From: Alicycliphilus denitrificans_A
GTDB lineage: Bacteria > Pseudomonadota > Gammaproteobacteria > Burkholderiales > Burkholderiaceae_C
Reading direction: 5' to 3'
NCBI RefSeq assembly: GCF_044792555.1
Contig: NZ_CP126238.1
Coordinates: forward strand, 2,232,001-2,296,000
Length of the DNA: 64,000 bases
Below the pieces are notes generated by a model, which saw nothing but the letters and a program-made list of their open reading frames with translations, did no database searches and had not been told where the DNA came from. The first letter of the stretch is position 1, and every line of letters starts with the position of its first letter. Shown piece by piece: positions 33,128 through 41,540 of the stretch. A program made the position numbers and the translations under genes.

Positions 33128-33613
33128 ATGGACAGCAAAGTAATTCGCGCGCCAGAAACTCTTACGGCGCAAGAGAGGCACATTGCCTTGCAGATCAGTT
33201 CCGGTCATCACTCGCTAGGTGAGAGTGGCATGCCCCTTGATTTGAGCACACCTGACACGGATAAAGATGAGCTGGAGAAGGCGAGGCAAGAGGTCAACGC
33301 TTTCTACGCAACTCCTTCAGATGGAGTGGGCGAAGCAATGGTGCTGAGGTTCTTGCTGCAGAATATTCAGGGATTCAAACTCTATCTTGAGGATCATCCA
33401 AAGAAGCTGAAAATAGCGGCCGAGCGATGGATTGGTCGAGCCGTCTTCTCTTGCGAGAAAAGTCGCATTCATGCGGAGACTTCACAGATGCTGGGCGTCT
33501 TCAGCGATCCAGAATTGCTCGCAGGATGGAATACTTGGAAAACCGAGCTTACGGCAGAAAAAGATGCAGCCAATAGTATTCTCATGGCTGCAAGGAAAAA
33601 TCGGGATAGATAA
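33128..33613 (+). CDS. Unknown helical protein sharing its N-terminus with the ParB-like protein
   Basis: A 161-residue, largely helical protein. I do not recognise the family. The N-terminus MDSKVIRAPETLTAQERHIA is similar to the N-terminus of the ParB-like protein (MRTPETLTAVQRHADLQ), also at the DNA level, which suggests a shared interaction tag or an ancient duplication of a 5' end. GAGG lies 6 bases upstream of the ATG. It is followed by 378 bases without a plus-strand gene. Confidence 0.6.
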   Translation: MDSKVIRAPETLTAQERHIALQISSGHHSLGESGMPLDLSTPDTDKDELEKARQEVNAFYATPSDGVGEAMVLRFLLQNIQGFKLYLEDHPKKLKIAAERWIGRAVFSCEKSRIHAETSQMLGVFSDPELLAGWNTWKTELTAEKDAANSILMAARKNRDR

Positions 33614-33633
33614 ATTATTTAAAATAAGGGGTG

Positions 33634-33918
33634 TTAATTTTTTTCAATTTCACCAATTAAGTTATCGAGGACTTGAATATGTGAAATTAATTCATAACCT
33701 CCTTGATCGATTACGATTTTTTGTTGAATAATTTTTTTGATGATATCGAGTGATTCAGCCACTTGCCGCTTGAGATTTTCGTGTTCCTCACGGGTAACGT
33801 ATTGGTCAGAATTTTGTGTCACGGAAGAAGTCCTCTGTATAGTTGGTTGAGGTAGTTGTTCGTTGCATGGTTGGTAGCCTGGTGCAACGGCAGCATCATA
33901 GTCGAGGACTTCTTCCAC
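33634..33918 (-). CDS. Possible small coiled-coil protein on the opposite strand
   Basis: A 94-residue frame opposite to all its neighbours, starting at a GTG. The C-terminal half (REEHENLKRQVAESLDIIKK, IIQQKIVIDQGGYELISHIQ) looks like a genuine helical protein and uses AT-rich codons like the adjoining gene. No good ribosome binding site precedes the GTG. It fills an otherwise empty 378-base gap. I do not recognise it, and it may be a chance frame. Confidence 0.4.
   Translation of the reverse strand: MEEVLDYDAAVAPGYQPCNEQLPQPTIQRTSSVTQNSDQYVTREEHENLKRQVAESLDIIKKIIQQKIVIDQGGYELISHIQVLDNLIGEIEKN
33825..33915. repeat. 13-bp inverted repeat upstream of ssb
   Basis: GGAAGAAGTCCTC at 33825-33837 and GAGGACTTCTTCC at 33903-33915 are perfect inverted copies, 65 bases apart. 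A shorter related piece, TCGAGGACTT, occurs at 33664-33673. This could be a recombination, transfer or regulatory site; nothing decides. Confidence 0.7.
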
Positions 33919-33991
33919 CCTTCAAACACATCCCCTGGCGACGGTGCTGCTGGGTGGTGTTTCTTCTGTCTATAGCACCACGGAGAGAGAA

Positions 33992-34426
33992 ATGCAGAAC
34001 TTGTTCATCGGAAAAGGTAATCTGGCCCAATCGCCCGAATTGAGGGTTATTGCAGGAAGTCGGGGGGATTTTGAAGTGGCCACTATGCGTGTGATGTTTG
34101 GCCGGTACGGTCAGAACAAGGACACGGGCGAAGTCGAGCAAGTGGGGGGCTTTTGGCGCGAGGTGGAAATCTATGGCCAGAAGGCGCGGGATGTTGCCAG
34201 ACTGCTGCGCAGGGGGAGTCGGGTTCTTGTGCTTGGCGAAGAACGCGATTTCATGGCCAAGGACGGGGCAGGCAACGAGGTACAGGTTGTCAAGATCGTG
34301 GCCGAGGACATCGCTCTGCAGCTGTCGAGGGTTAAGTCCATCGAATTTGAGGTTCCTACACGCCGTGCAGCAGCTCCCAATGCCCATCAGCCCTCCGAGC
34401 AAGATTATCAAGATCAACCCGCTTGA
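33992..34426 (+). CDS. ssb: Single-stranded DNA-binding protein of the element
   Basis: A 144-residue SSB-like OB-fold protein, MQNLFIGKGNLAQSPELRVI and on, with FWREVEIYGQKARDVARLLR and GSRVLVLGEERDFMAKDGAG. The C-terminal tail is short (DYQDQPA) and lacks the usual acidic DDDIPF-type tip, so interaction with host partners may differ. The ATG at 33992 has GAGAGA upstream; the longer frame adds residues that read through the leader. SSB proteins are standard in the replication block of PFGI-1-type elements. Topoisomerase III, often next to it, is absent here. Confidence 0.85.
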   Translation: MQNLFIGKGNLAQSPELRVIAGSRGDFEVATMRVMFGRYGQNKDTGEVEQVGGFWREVEIYGQKARDVARLLRRGSRVLVLGEERDFMAKDGAGNEVQVVKIVAEDIALQLSRVKSIEFEVPTRRAAAPNAHQPSEQDYQDQPA

Positions 34427-34481
34427 AGGCGATCTGCACCAAGACTTAGAGCCTAAATGTTCCAATTCTTAGGAGAGAACC

Positions 34482-34802
34482 TTGGATGAATTGAAGCAAG
34501 ATTCAGGATACGAGGAAATTCTTGTTCTCATTGACGGTGACTTCAGTGTCATTGTTGTCATGAGTGCTGCATATCGCGACGAAGATGCACCAGCCTATTT
34601 GCTCAAACACGAGAATGGGGCTTATCAACGTGTCGGCTCTTGTGTCATTGGGATAGATGACACATGGTCTGCTCGGATTTCTGTGGTCTATACCGGTGAG
34701 GCTAGCAGCGAGTTTATTCACATCGGTGATTTTGATAGCCGTGCTGACGCCATTGTTCACTTGTGGCAACGTCGCCGGGTAGTGAGTTTCTTGCCGGAAT
34801 AA
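34482..34802 (+). CDS. Small unknown protein (TTG start)
   Basis: A 106-residue acidic protein, MDELKQDSGYEEILVLIDGD and on. AGGAGAG lies 5 bases before a TTG start; a nearby ATG is out of frame. I do not recognise it. The alternation of strands (LVLIDGDFSVIVVMSA, SARISVVYTG) suggests a compact beta-rich fold. It lies between ssb and another small gene on the way to the SNF2 gene. Confidence 0.55.
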   Translation: MDELKQDSGYEEILVLIDGDFSVIVVMSAAYRDEDAPAYLLKHENGAYQRVGSCVIGIDDTWSARISVVYTGEASSEFIHIGDFDSRADAIVHLWQRRRVVSFLPE

Positions 34803-34876
34803 AAAATCCATTCATCGCTCCTCGTGACGCATTTGCGCCCGCCAGTCATTAAATAAAGCTGTCACAGGAGTTTGGC

Positions 34877-35233
34877 GTGAGTCATCGTCTTAATCTACAA
34901 GCCATACTTGATTCAAGTATCCAAGAAGGTCAACTGATAGAGCATGTCTGGCTTGATATATGCAGCCAGGTATTCACCAAGAACTTCGTGCTCATCACTG
35001 ATTCTTTCGATAATTTCATCATTCAATGCTGCATGGATTTCGATCCATTGATCGCGGCATTGCCATCCTCAGTGCAGGAGCTCGCTTGCAATATCGCTGC
35101 TGGTTGGGGCTATGAGTCCATCCAACTTCGCTCCGTTCGCTACCTCTTGGCAGCTGGGGTAGTTGGTTTTCTTGATGGTAATTCGCTGCGCGGTGTGGTG
35201 TCGCCAATAGATTCTTCGGGGCATCTGGCATGA
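34877..35233 (+). CDS. Small unknown protein coupled to the first SNF2 helicase
   Basis: A 118-residue protein from a GTG with GGAG upstream, MSHRLNLQAILDSSIQEGQL and on. Its stop overlaps the ATG of the SNF2-type helicase gene as ATGA, so translation is coupled. The family is unknown to me. It has a hydrophobic C-terminal helix (SVRYLLAAGVVGFLDGN) but no clear membrane segment. The coupling suggests a functional partner of the helicase. Confidence 0.6.
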   Translation: MSHRLNLQAILDSSIQEGQLIEHVWLDICSQVFTKNFVLITDSFDNFIIQCCMDFDPLIAALPSSVQELACNIAAGWGYESIQLRSVRYLLAAGVVGFLDGNSLRGVVSPIDSSGHLA

Positions 35234-37254
35234 AACCGCCGATCACCCCTGTGCAAATCGGCCCAGTTTCGATCACCCCCCCGGATCTGCTTTTGCAAGC
35301 AGCATTTGATGGGCGTAGGATCGGACTGCAGCTCACTCACGTGCCAGGCCTGAAACGGCCCCTGGATGCTTACGACGCATGGTGGTGCGCTGCGCGGTGC
35401 ATGTGGATGCTCGAGGTCAACGATGCCGGACGGGCAGAGCAGATCCTGCAGCATGCCTTTGCTGGTCAGTTCGTGGATCTGGAGCGCATCGATGTGACGC
35501 TCAGGGCCGCCGTGGCAGCGCCCCAGCAGGACTACTTCACGCAGCTGCTCGATGTGCAGGTTTTCCTGCTTGCGAAGGGAGATCTGAGCCGCGGGCGGTA
35601 TGCCGTCAGCTTCTCCTACGATCCGCTGTGTGTGCGGGCCATGCGGTCCCTGGGCGGCTACTTCCACAAGCATGCGTCGGCCTGGCAGGTCCGTGCCACG
35701 CCCGAGCAGATCCAGGAGCGCCTGCAGTCCATCGCCGGCGTGGTGCCGGAGTTCGTATTTGTGCACGAGCAGCCTGTGGTTATTGAGGATCTGGCCAGCA
35801 CAGGCAACCAGGGCTCACCCATCAGCGTTCCGTCTGCGCCGCCGCCCGCTGGTAGCGGGCCTGGCGCATCCGAGGAAGAGGGCAGCGGTTTCCTCTCTAC
35901 CGAGCGTGGCCACGTTGCGGATCTGCCATACGACGCTGCGGCTTTGGCCGCCATGGTGGCCTGCGAGACGTTGCGCGACTACCAGGCCGAGGGCGTCATC
36001 CACATGCTGCGCCAATCGGGTGCCTGCATGGGCGACGACATGGGCCTGGGCAAGAGCCGTCAGACTGTCGTTGCCTCGCGCATGGCCGCCGGCACCGGCC
36101 GGGTGCTGATCGTGTGCCCTGCCTCGCTCAGGCTGAACTGGGAGCGCGAGATCCGCATGATCTACCCGGATGCACGCATCGGCATGGTCGGCGACGACCG
36201 CATGGCCACGCTGCAGGGCTGCGACTGGGTGATCGGGAACTATGAGCGCATGGGTGGCCTGGTGCGCGAGACGGAGCTGGATTTTGCGGTCATGGCGGTG
36301 GACGAGGCCCATTACCTCAAGGAGTACCAGAGCGGCCGCACGCGCAACGTGTTCCTTCTGGCTGCACGCATCGAGCGCTGCTACGTGGTCACAGGAACGC
36401 CGCTGCTCAACCGGGAAGTGGAGATGCACACGCTGCTGCGCATCACTGGCCACGAGCTGGGCCACCTGACGCTGGCCGAGTTCCGCAAGGGCTTCGCTGG
36501 TGCGCCTGAGAAGCGGGCTGCGCTGGCCGAGGCGATCAAGGGCTGGATGATCCGCCGCAGCAAGTCGGTGTTAAAGGATCTGGGCAGCAAGGAGCGGCAA
36601 ATGCGGTATCTGTCGCCAGCCGTGGGACTGGACGCCTACAAGGAGATCTACGGTGACATGAGCCTGCAGGCCATGCCCAAGATCGTGCGGCTGCGCAAGG
36701 CGCTGGAGACGCTGAAGATCCCGTTCCTGGTCGAGACTGCCGAGTCGCTGGGCGAGGACGACAAACTCATCATCTTCTGCGAGTACATGAGTACCGTGGA
36801 AGCGCTCAAACAGGCGCTGGATGCGATGGGCGTGCGCAGCGTCAGTCTGGTCGGAGCTGACAGTACAAAGAAGCGCCAGGCGGCGGTGGATGCCTTCCAG
36901 GCAGATGCCGGGATCAAGGTGTTCATCGGTACGACGATGGCGGCCGGCGTGGGCATCACGCTGACGGCCGCGAACATCGTGGCCTTCGCCAGCATGCCAT
37001 GGACGCCGGCGTTGATGCGCCAGGCAGAGGATCGTGCATATCGCCTGGGCCAGAAGCGGGATGTCCTGGTGCTTGTGCCGGTGATCCCCGGCACCATAGA
37101 CGAAGGCGTGCTCCAGCTTCAGGAGAACAAGCGCACGACAGAGGAGGAGGTGATTGAGGCGGCGAAGTCGGCGCTGCCTGGCGCGCAGCGCGGGGAGGTT
37201 CGATGCGTACCACTGGAAGCTGTGCAAGAGGCTGATGCGTTGCTCGCTAATTGA
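35230..37254 (+). CDS. SNF2-family DNA helicase/translocase 1
   Basis: A 674-residue superfamily 2 ATPase. An N-terminal region of about 190 residues contains repeated aromatic strands reminiscent of the HARP-like domain of SMARCAL1-type proteins. After a low-complexity linker comes the ATPase: Walker A GDDMGLGKS at 268-276, DEAH at 358-361, the TGTP motif III (VVTGTPLLN) and the C-terminal RecA lobe ending with QAEDRAYRLGQKRDVLV (motif VI). Bacterial SNF2 proteins remodel protein-DNA complexes or serve in defence and restriction. Here it opens a block of small genes that ends with a second SNF2 protein at 46.2 kb. Confidence 0.88.
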   Translation: MKPPITPVQIGPVSITPPDLLLQAAFDGRRIGLQLTHVPGLKRPLDAYDAWWCAARCMWMLEVNDAGRAEQILQHAFAGQFVDLERIDVTLRAAVAAPQQDYFTQLLDVQVFLLAKGDLSRGRYAVSFSYDPLCVRAMRSLGGYFHKHASAWQVRATPEQIQERLQSIAGVVPEFVFVHEQPVVIEDLASTGNQGSPISVPSAPPPAGSGPGASEEEGSGFLSTERGHVADLPYDAAALAAMVACETLRDYQAEGVIHMLRQSGACMGDDMGLGKSRQTVVASRMAAGTGRVLIVCPASLRLNWEREIRMIYPDARIGMVGDDRMATLQGCDWVIGNYERMGGLVRETELDFAVMAVDEAHYLKEYQSGRTRNVFLLAARIERCYVVTGTPLLNREVEMHTLLRITGHELGHLTLAEFRKGFAGAPEKRAALAEAIKGWMIRRSKSVLKDLGSKERQMRYLSPAVGLDAYKEIYGDMSLQAMPKIVRLRKALETLKIPFLVETAESLGEDDKLIIFCEYMSTVEALKQALDAMGVRSVSLVGADSTKKRQAAVDAFQADAGIKVFIGTTMAAGVGITLTAANIVAFASMPWTPALMRQAEDRAYRLGQKRDVLVLVPVIPGTIDEGVLQLQENKRTTEEEVIEAAKSALPGAQRGEVRCVPLEAVQEADALLAN

Positions 37255-37308
37255 ATTGTCTTCCCACTCAGTGAGGTTGGTGTCAGGCAAGCGCATGGCA
37301 CCCTTGCA

Positions 37309-37575
37309 TTGCAAGAAATTGCTATCCGCTACTCGTGGTTCGAGAAATGCGTAACCAATGTTCAGTTCTACGACTTGGCTGATGACTTTAATGCGCAGTT
37401 CATTATTGATGGCGCATCTCAAGCCAGGCAAGCGTTTGAACGAAGAGTTTCGTTCCTGAGGCAGCAATTGATTGATGCCGGTCTTGCAATCGATAAAGTA
37501 GATGAGATTATTGACCAGCAAAAATTTTCGCTTGAAAACATTACTCAGAACGCTCTGCCAAACCCAGGGAGCTGA
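37309..37575 (+). CDS. Possible small helical protein (TTG start)
   Basis: An 88-residue frame with a TTG start and no convincing ribosome binding site. The sequence looks protein-like (ARQAFERRVSFLRQQLIDAG, LAIDKVDEIIDQQKFSLENI), as helical proteins do. It lies just after the SNF2 gene in a 559-base gap. It may be a gene whose 5' part has decayed, or a chance frame. Apart from it and the hairpins listed below I see nothing in 37255-37813. Confidence 0.4.
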   Translation: MQEIAIRYSWFEKCVTNVQFYDLADDFNAQFIIDGASQARQAFERRVSFLRQQLIDAGLAIDKVDEIIDQQKFSLENITQNALPNPGS

Positions 37576-37715
37576 AGACTTTTGATGGAGCGCAGGCAGA
37601 TGTTTAGAAAATGTCACAGTTTCTAGGGTCTTCTCATACTGCCAGTTAGCCCATACAATGGGGTCGTGATCGCTCGTTGAGCACCACGCAGCGTCTGAGC
37701 CCTTGCAAGACGCAC

Positions 37716-37813
37716 ATCCTGCAGTAGCAGGATAGGGTACTATCTTTTATCTCCCACCGGGACCAACGCGTCCCTTTGGGGATTGTCGTTGTCCTTCAGC
37801 CGAAAGCAACGAC
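37716..37813 (+). promoter_or_regulatory. Leader hairpins before the gene at 37814
   Basis: Three stems in a row: ATCCTGC-AGTA-GCAGGAT (37716-37733), GGGAC-CAACGC-GTCCC (37759-37774) and GTCGTTG with CAACGAC (37785-37791 and 37807-37813). The last one ends exactly at the ATG, so the start region would be folded. No normal ribosome binding site is visible between stem and start. Confidence 0.55.
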
Positions 37814-38284
37814 ATGACTTCCTCCGCACGCAAGCCCGCCGCCGCCAATAACGCCTTTGTGAACGCTTCCCAATGGGATGCCAAGCATCTGGCCGACATG
37901 GTTTCTCGGCTCAATGACCCCTTGGTAGCTGACATTCTGGTCGGACTGCTCGAAGAGTATCCAGAACTCAAGATGCAGTACCTAGGTGTCTATACCAAAG
38001 CCTGGGAAACTCTGCGTCGCGCAGAGCGAATCCGGGAAAAAGCCTTCGAGGCCGGCCAGAAGCTCGCAGAGCGGCGCCGAAAGGTGTCTATTTGCATTGC
38101 TTGGGCCGTGCGTGTTTCGCGCGATTTCTTCAGCTTCGTGCGTGATGAGATCAACAAAGCACGTGCTGAAACCCGCAAGGCATCTTTTGATAGCCATCAA
38201 ACGGCCAAACCTACAACTAAGCCGCAAGGCGACAATGTGCTCTGTCTGCCTATGGCCCAACGGCCAACTGGTACTGATCGCTAA
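37814..38284 (+). CDS. Unknown helical protein
   Basis: A 156-residue protein, MTSSARKPAAANNAFVNASQ and on. It is mostly helical and basic (RRAERIREKAFEAGQKLAER), ending in a Thr/Gln-rich tail. I do not recognise the family, though the Arg/Lys-rich helices suggest a nucleic-acid or membrane-surface protein. It is preceded by stem-loops and followed by a strong terminator, so it may be a single transcription unit. Confidence 0.6.
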   Translation: MTSSARKPAAANNAFVNASQWDAKHLADMVSRLNDPLVADILVGLLEEYPELKMQYLGVYTKAWETLRRAERIREKAFEAGQKLAERRRKVSICIAWAVRVSRDFFSFVRDEINKARAETRKASFDSHQTAKPTTKPQGDNVLCLPMAQRPTGTDR

Positions 38285-38304
38285 GCCATTCGGCTTCAAC
38301 AGTA

Positions 38305-38346
38305 CCCCATCATCGAGCGCCTGCTCGGTGATGGGGTTTCTTATTT
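38305..38346 (+). terminator. Intrinsic terminator after the gene at 37814
   Basis: A stem of CCCCATCA with TGATGGGG (38305-38312 and 38329-38336), with inner arms CGAGC and GCTCG, followed by TTTCTTATTT. Confidence 0.88.
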
Positions 38347-38378
38347 ATGTAGAAATTTCAACCAAATTGGAGTGATGC

Positions 38379-38957
38379 ATGATCAAGGCAGAAGATCTGT
38401 ACAAGGGCCTGTTCTCCAAAAGCAGTAATCAAAGGAAGACTCAAGTGACAACAATCAAGCGATTGATTGGTGGGTTGCAGAGTTTCAGGACTGGAGAAAT
38501 TGAGCTCGATTGCAAAGAAGACAAGACGATTGCTGACGCAATAGTTATTCTTGAACAGGCTACTCAAATCTTGCAAAAAGCTGCAAAACATAAGCATGCG
38601 GATGAACAGCGGCAACTCAAAAGATTAGAAGATGCCCATAAGGCAGTGAATTCTAGTCCTTTCGCCACAATTAATAGTGTCGCTGACCGTATTGCTTTTA
38701 TTAGCAAGGTGCAGCCTCATACTGTTGCCTGGCTGAGGGACGAAAGCAAGAACCTGCTTTTTTCCTATGAACGTTCCTATAAGGATTGCCTGACTGATAT
38801 TGGAGACAATATTGCCTATAGGCCTGAACCATTAAATGAGCAATTAGAGAAAGCCTGGTACAAGTTTCAAGATCAGCTACCTTCATTGAAGCAGCAGCAT
38901 GCAGCCTTGATCCTGCGCTTGCAGGAACTGCAGGCCCAGGCAGCAGTCAAGCCTTGA
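38379..38957 (+). CDS. Unknown coiled-coil protein
   Basis: A 192-residue helical protein, MIKAEDLYKGLFSKSSNQRK and on, with a long charged middle (AKHKHADEQRQLKRLEDAHK) and a Gln/Ala-rich end. The upstream leader has TTTCAACCAAATTGGAG before the ATG, a reduced form of the CAACC...GGAG leader used by the other genes of this block but without a hairpin. The gene is clearly more AT-rich than its neighbours. No family recognised. Confidence 0.6.
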   Translation: MIKAEDLYKGLFSKSSNQRKTQVTTIKRLIGGLQSFRTGEIELDCKEDKTIADAIVILEQATQILQKAAKHKHADEQRQLKRLEDAHKAVNSSPFATINSVADRIAFISKVQPHTVAWLRDESKNLLFSYERSYKDCLTDIGDNIAYRPEPLNEQLEKAWYKFQDQLPSLKQQHAALILRLQELQAQAAVKP

Positions 38958-39104
38958 TGGATCTGTCAACACCTGTTTGACCACCCCGGTACGGTCTGAT
39001 AGTCTTCTTCTCGTGAACCGCCGAAAGGCACCACAAGCGACTGAGCTCTTGAGAGTCGCTAGATGATCCTCCCAAAGGATCGTTCAGAGCATCACTTGCA
39101 ACCC

Positions 39105-39129
39105 GGATGGGGACATGGCTGCCCCATCC
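39105..39129 (+). promoter_or_regulatory. Leader hairpin before the DUF3577 gene
   Basis: GGATGGGG-ACATGGCTG-CCCCATCC, an 8-bp stem, preceded by TTGCAACCC and followed after 50 bases by TTTGGAG and the ATG at 39195. The same GGATGGG...CCCATCC stem recurs at 42351. Confidence 0.7.
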
Positions 39130-39194
39130 AGACCTCTCGGTCCGGTTGCGTGCGTCTGTGCTCCTCGTTCATTTTTGGAACTTTGGAGATCACC

Positions 39195-40001
39195 ATGCAA
39201 AACGCACAGCAACGCGAGTATTTCAATCTGCACACTTCTGGTGTCGGCTACCTTAGCCGCATCCGTTGGGTCACCCCCTCTGGCCGTGGCCGCAAATCTG
39301 AACCTTTCCTCGCGTGCGCCATCAGCGCTTTGCGTGGATCTTCAGACGAGCCGGACTACACCTACTTTGACCTCCGGGTCAGTGGTGAAGAAGCCATTTC
39401 CTTGATTGAAGGGATGCAAGAAGCCGTGGACCAAGGCCGCAAGGTTTGCGTCACGTTCCGCATTGCCGATACCTACGCTCATCCCTATGAGCGCGATGTC
39501 CGTGATCCACAAACCCGACGCCCGACAGGGAGGACGGAGTGGACTGCGTTGATCAAGGGGCGCCTGATCCTGGTCTATTCGATTTCGGTCGATAACGAGC
39601 AGGTCTATAAGCGCCAAACAGATGCCAACCAGGTCAATGGGGAACTCCAGCAGGAGTCGCACCAGGAAGCCTGGCTTGATGAAGGACGCACCGACCAAGA
39701 GCCCTTGGATGGAACGCCTGAAATAGAGCATCAAAACGCTGGCAATGAGCCGCCGCACAACGAGGAGCCATCGGCACTTCGCCAGCAGCGTCCTGCACCA
39801 GCTCCACGGCAAGATTACGCTCCACGCCAGGATCGTTTTCAGCCGCATGCACCACGGCAGGATGGCGCACCCGAGGGGCGCAACCAGCCGCGCCAGGCAA
39901 CTGCACCAGCAGCGCGTGGCCATGGGCCTTCGGCCTATGGGCGCAGGTCAGCTCCGCACAGTGGAGCTGGCCACTCACAGCAACGAGCTGGTCATGCGTA
40001 A
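39195..40001 (+). CDS. DUF3577 / STY4534-like ICE replication protein
   Basis: A 268-residue protein. The N-terminal 140 residues (YFNLHTSGVGYLSRIRWVTP, CAISALRGSSDEPDYTYFDL) are the DUF3577 domain, which resembles an SSB-like fold and is found in PFGI-1-type elements. The C-terminal 110 residues are disordered, rich in Gln, Pro and Arg, with APRQD repeated. The ATG at 39195 follows GGAG; upstream codons cover the hairpin leader. Probably binds single-stranded DNA during transfer or replication; that is inference from the family. Confidence 0.75.
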   Translation: MQNAQQREYFNLHTSGVGYLSRIRWVTPSGRGRKSEPFLACAISALRGSSDEPDYTYFDLRVSGEEAISLIEGMQEAVDQGRKVCVTFRIADTYAHPYERDVRDPQTRRPTGRTEWTALIKGRLILVYSISVDNEQVYKRQTDANQVNGELQQESHQEAWLDEGRTDQEPLDGTPEIEHQNAGNEPPHNEEPSALRQQRPAPAPRQDYAPRQDRFQPHAPRQDGAPEGRNQPRQATAPAARGHGPSAYGRRSAPHSGAGHSQQRAGHA

Positions 40002-40022
40002 GCTGATCTAGCACGACACCAA

Positions 40023-40060
40023 CCCCCGTCCTGCACTGCAGGCCGGGGGATTGCTTTTTT
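40023..40060 (+). terminator. Intrinsic terminator after the DUF3577 gene
   Basis: ACCCCCGTCCTGCA pairs with CTGCAGGCCGGGGG (one-base bulge), followed by ATTGCTTTTTT. Confidence 0.88.
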
Positions 40061-40287
40061 GGCCAAGACACTTGGTTTTGCGCTATGCTCAAGGCTCTCC
40101 AAGCGTTTGCAGGTATCGCTCAAACCTGCATGCCACCTCGGTGGCGCGGCATGTGAGCCTCTGAGACATGCACCTCTTCGGAGCGAGGCATATTGAGCTT
40201 GTGGCGGCCTCGTTGACGCACAAACTACGGAAACGTTGCAAGCCCCATGTCCTGAGGACTGGATCTCCTTCGGATATATCAAACCAG

Positions 40288-40326
40288 CACCTCACGTGTT
40301 TACGCACGTGAGGTGTTCCTATTTCT
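40288..40326 (+). terminator. Terminator-like hairpin upstream of the DUF3275 gene
   Basis: A perfect 11-bp stem, CACCTCACGTG-TTTACG-CACGTGAGGTG, followed by TTCCTATTTCTT, then CAACCC and a second GC-rich leader (GGGGC...GCCCC) ending in TCCTGGAG before the ATG at 40387. The 385 bases between the DUF3577 and DUF3275 genes hold this, the preceding terminator and smaller stems, but no gene that I can support. Confidence 0.8.
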
Positions 40327-40386
40327 TCAACCCACGGGGCCGTGCAGCCCTTGCGGTCCGTGCCCCAGTTCCTGGAGCACCAGCAC

Positions 40387-41067
40387 ATGATCAAACTCTC
40401 CGGCGTCACGCTGAGAGTCAAAAAAATCCGCGGCGGCCGCAACGGTTTCTTCTGCATCGGCGAGCTGCTGACCGACATCGGCGAGTTTCGCGTGGTCGAT
40501 CCGCTGCTCGATCAGTTCGAGGACGGCGACTACACGGGCACGGTATGGGTCGAGCGCATCTTCCTGAAGCAGTACATCTACTACGGCAAGGGCATCACCG
40601 AGATCCGCGCCACGCTGCACGACGTCCAGTTGGACAGCGCGGCCGAGCGGCCGGATGACAGGATGCCGCCTGAGGCCGACCCGGCAGAAGAGCTGCCAGC
40701 CAGCTATCCAGCTGCGACGCCAACACTAGCACCTCGGCCGACTGTACAGCCGCCGCCGGCACTCACCGACCAGCTGCGCGAGCAGCTCAAAGCCAAGCTC
40801 GCCAACGCCAAGCAGGTCAGGGCATCGTCCTCGCAAGCTGATCGCGCGCAGCCAGCAACTTCAGTGCCTGCGCCTGCTACACCGCCCCCAGCCGAAAACA
40901 GCGCGCTGGCCGAGCTGTTCGCTGAACTCTGGCCCCAGGTGCAGCACCGCGAGCCAGTCAAACTCGATTCCACGGTGGACCGCGCACGACTGCGTCAGCA
41001 GGTGTCTGCCCTGAAGGATCTTGGCTATTCGATAGACCCCATGAGTCAGACCTGGCTCCCGATCTAA
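40387..41067 (+). CDS. DUF3275 family protein
   Basis: A 226-residue protein. The N-terminal 85 residues (MIKLSGVTLRVKKIRGGRNG, YTGTVWVERIFLKQYIYYGK) form the conserved DUF3275 domain found in PFGI-1-type elements. A Pro/Ala-rich linker follows, and the last 60 residues form a second small domain (LAELFAELWPQVQHREPVKL). The ATG at 40387 has GGAG upstream, and it begins the conserved domain. Function unknown; its constant presence in such elements suggests a role in replication or transfer. Confidence 0.72.
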   Translation: MIKLSGVTLRVKKIRGGRNGFFCIGELLTDIGEFRVVDPLLDQFEDGDYTGTVWVERIFLKQYIYYGKGITEIRATLHDVQLDSAAERPDDRMPPEADPAEELPASYPAATPTLAPRPTVQPPPALTDQLREQLKAKLANAKQVRASSSQADRAQPATSVPAPATPPPAENSALAELFAELWPQVQHREPVKLDSTVDRARLRQQVSALKDLGYSIDPMSQTWLPI

Positions 41068-41540
41068 CCAGGTACGCACTGCGCACCCATGGCCCGCTCG
41101 CAGCGGGCTGTTTCCTGGGCATTTCCTGTGTCCAGCAGACAGCCTGCTGCATGCCCCGAAGGGGCAGGGCGGACGCTCCAATTAGGGTGGCTGCGACCTG
41201 ATGCGCAGCAGCTTTGCGATAGTGCTCCCCAGGCGAAAGCCAAGCCTGCGGAAGTGACCGCGCCTTTCCTTGGTCGCCTGAGCTCCACCTGGTGACCGGC
41301 CAGCCTCTGGCGGCCTGGAGCACTGTTAAACTGAGCGGAACCCGATGGGTTCCCACAGCAGCTGCGCAAGCGGCTCCTGTGGGAAACCATCACACCATTT
41401 CAGTATGGTTTCGAGCACATTGCGCCCTTCGAATGTGCACGGCAGTTCGCACTGCCGGGGCAAGCATCATCTTCAACCTTCGCGGGCACAACAGCCCGTC
41501 AGGGTTGGCGTGCCCGCTCTTTTTTCGGGAGGAGTAGACT
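41068..41540 (+). promoter_or_regulatory. Hairpin-dense intergenic stretch, possible small RNA
   Basis: These 473 bases have no gene I can support. They hold a series of stems: GCCCGCT-CGC-AGCGGGC after the DUF3275 gene (about 41089-41105, followed by TGTTTCC), TGCCCC-GAA-GGGGCA (41153-41167), GGAACCC-GAT-GGGTTCC (41337-41353), CCCACAG with CTGTGGG directly after it, ACCAT...ATGGT, and the leader hairpin at 41482. The density is unusual and fits a structured RNA or several attenuators. Confidence 0.5.
41482..41530 (+). promoter_or_regulatory. Terminator-like leader abutting a ribosome binding site
   Basis: GCGGGCAC (41482-41489) pairs with GTGCCCGC (41510-41517), then TCTTTTTTCGGGAGGAG and the ATG at 41541. 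CTTCAACCTT precedes the stem. The T-run touches the ribosome binding site, so the stem would end transcription just before the gene unless overridden. Confidence 0.75.
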
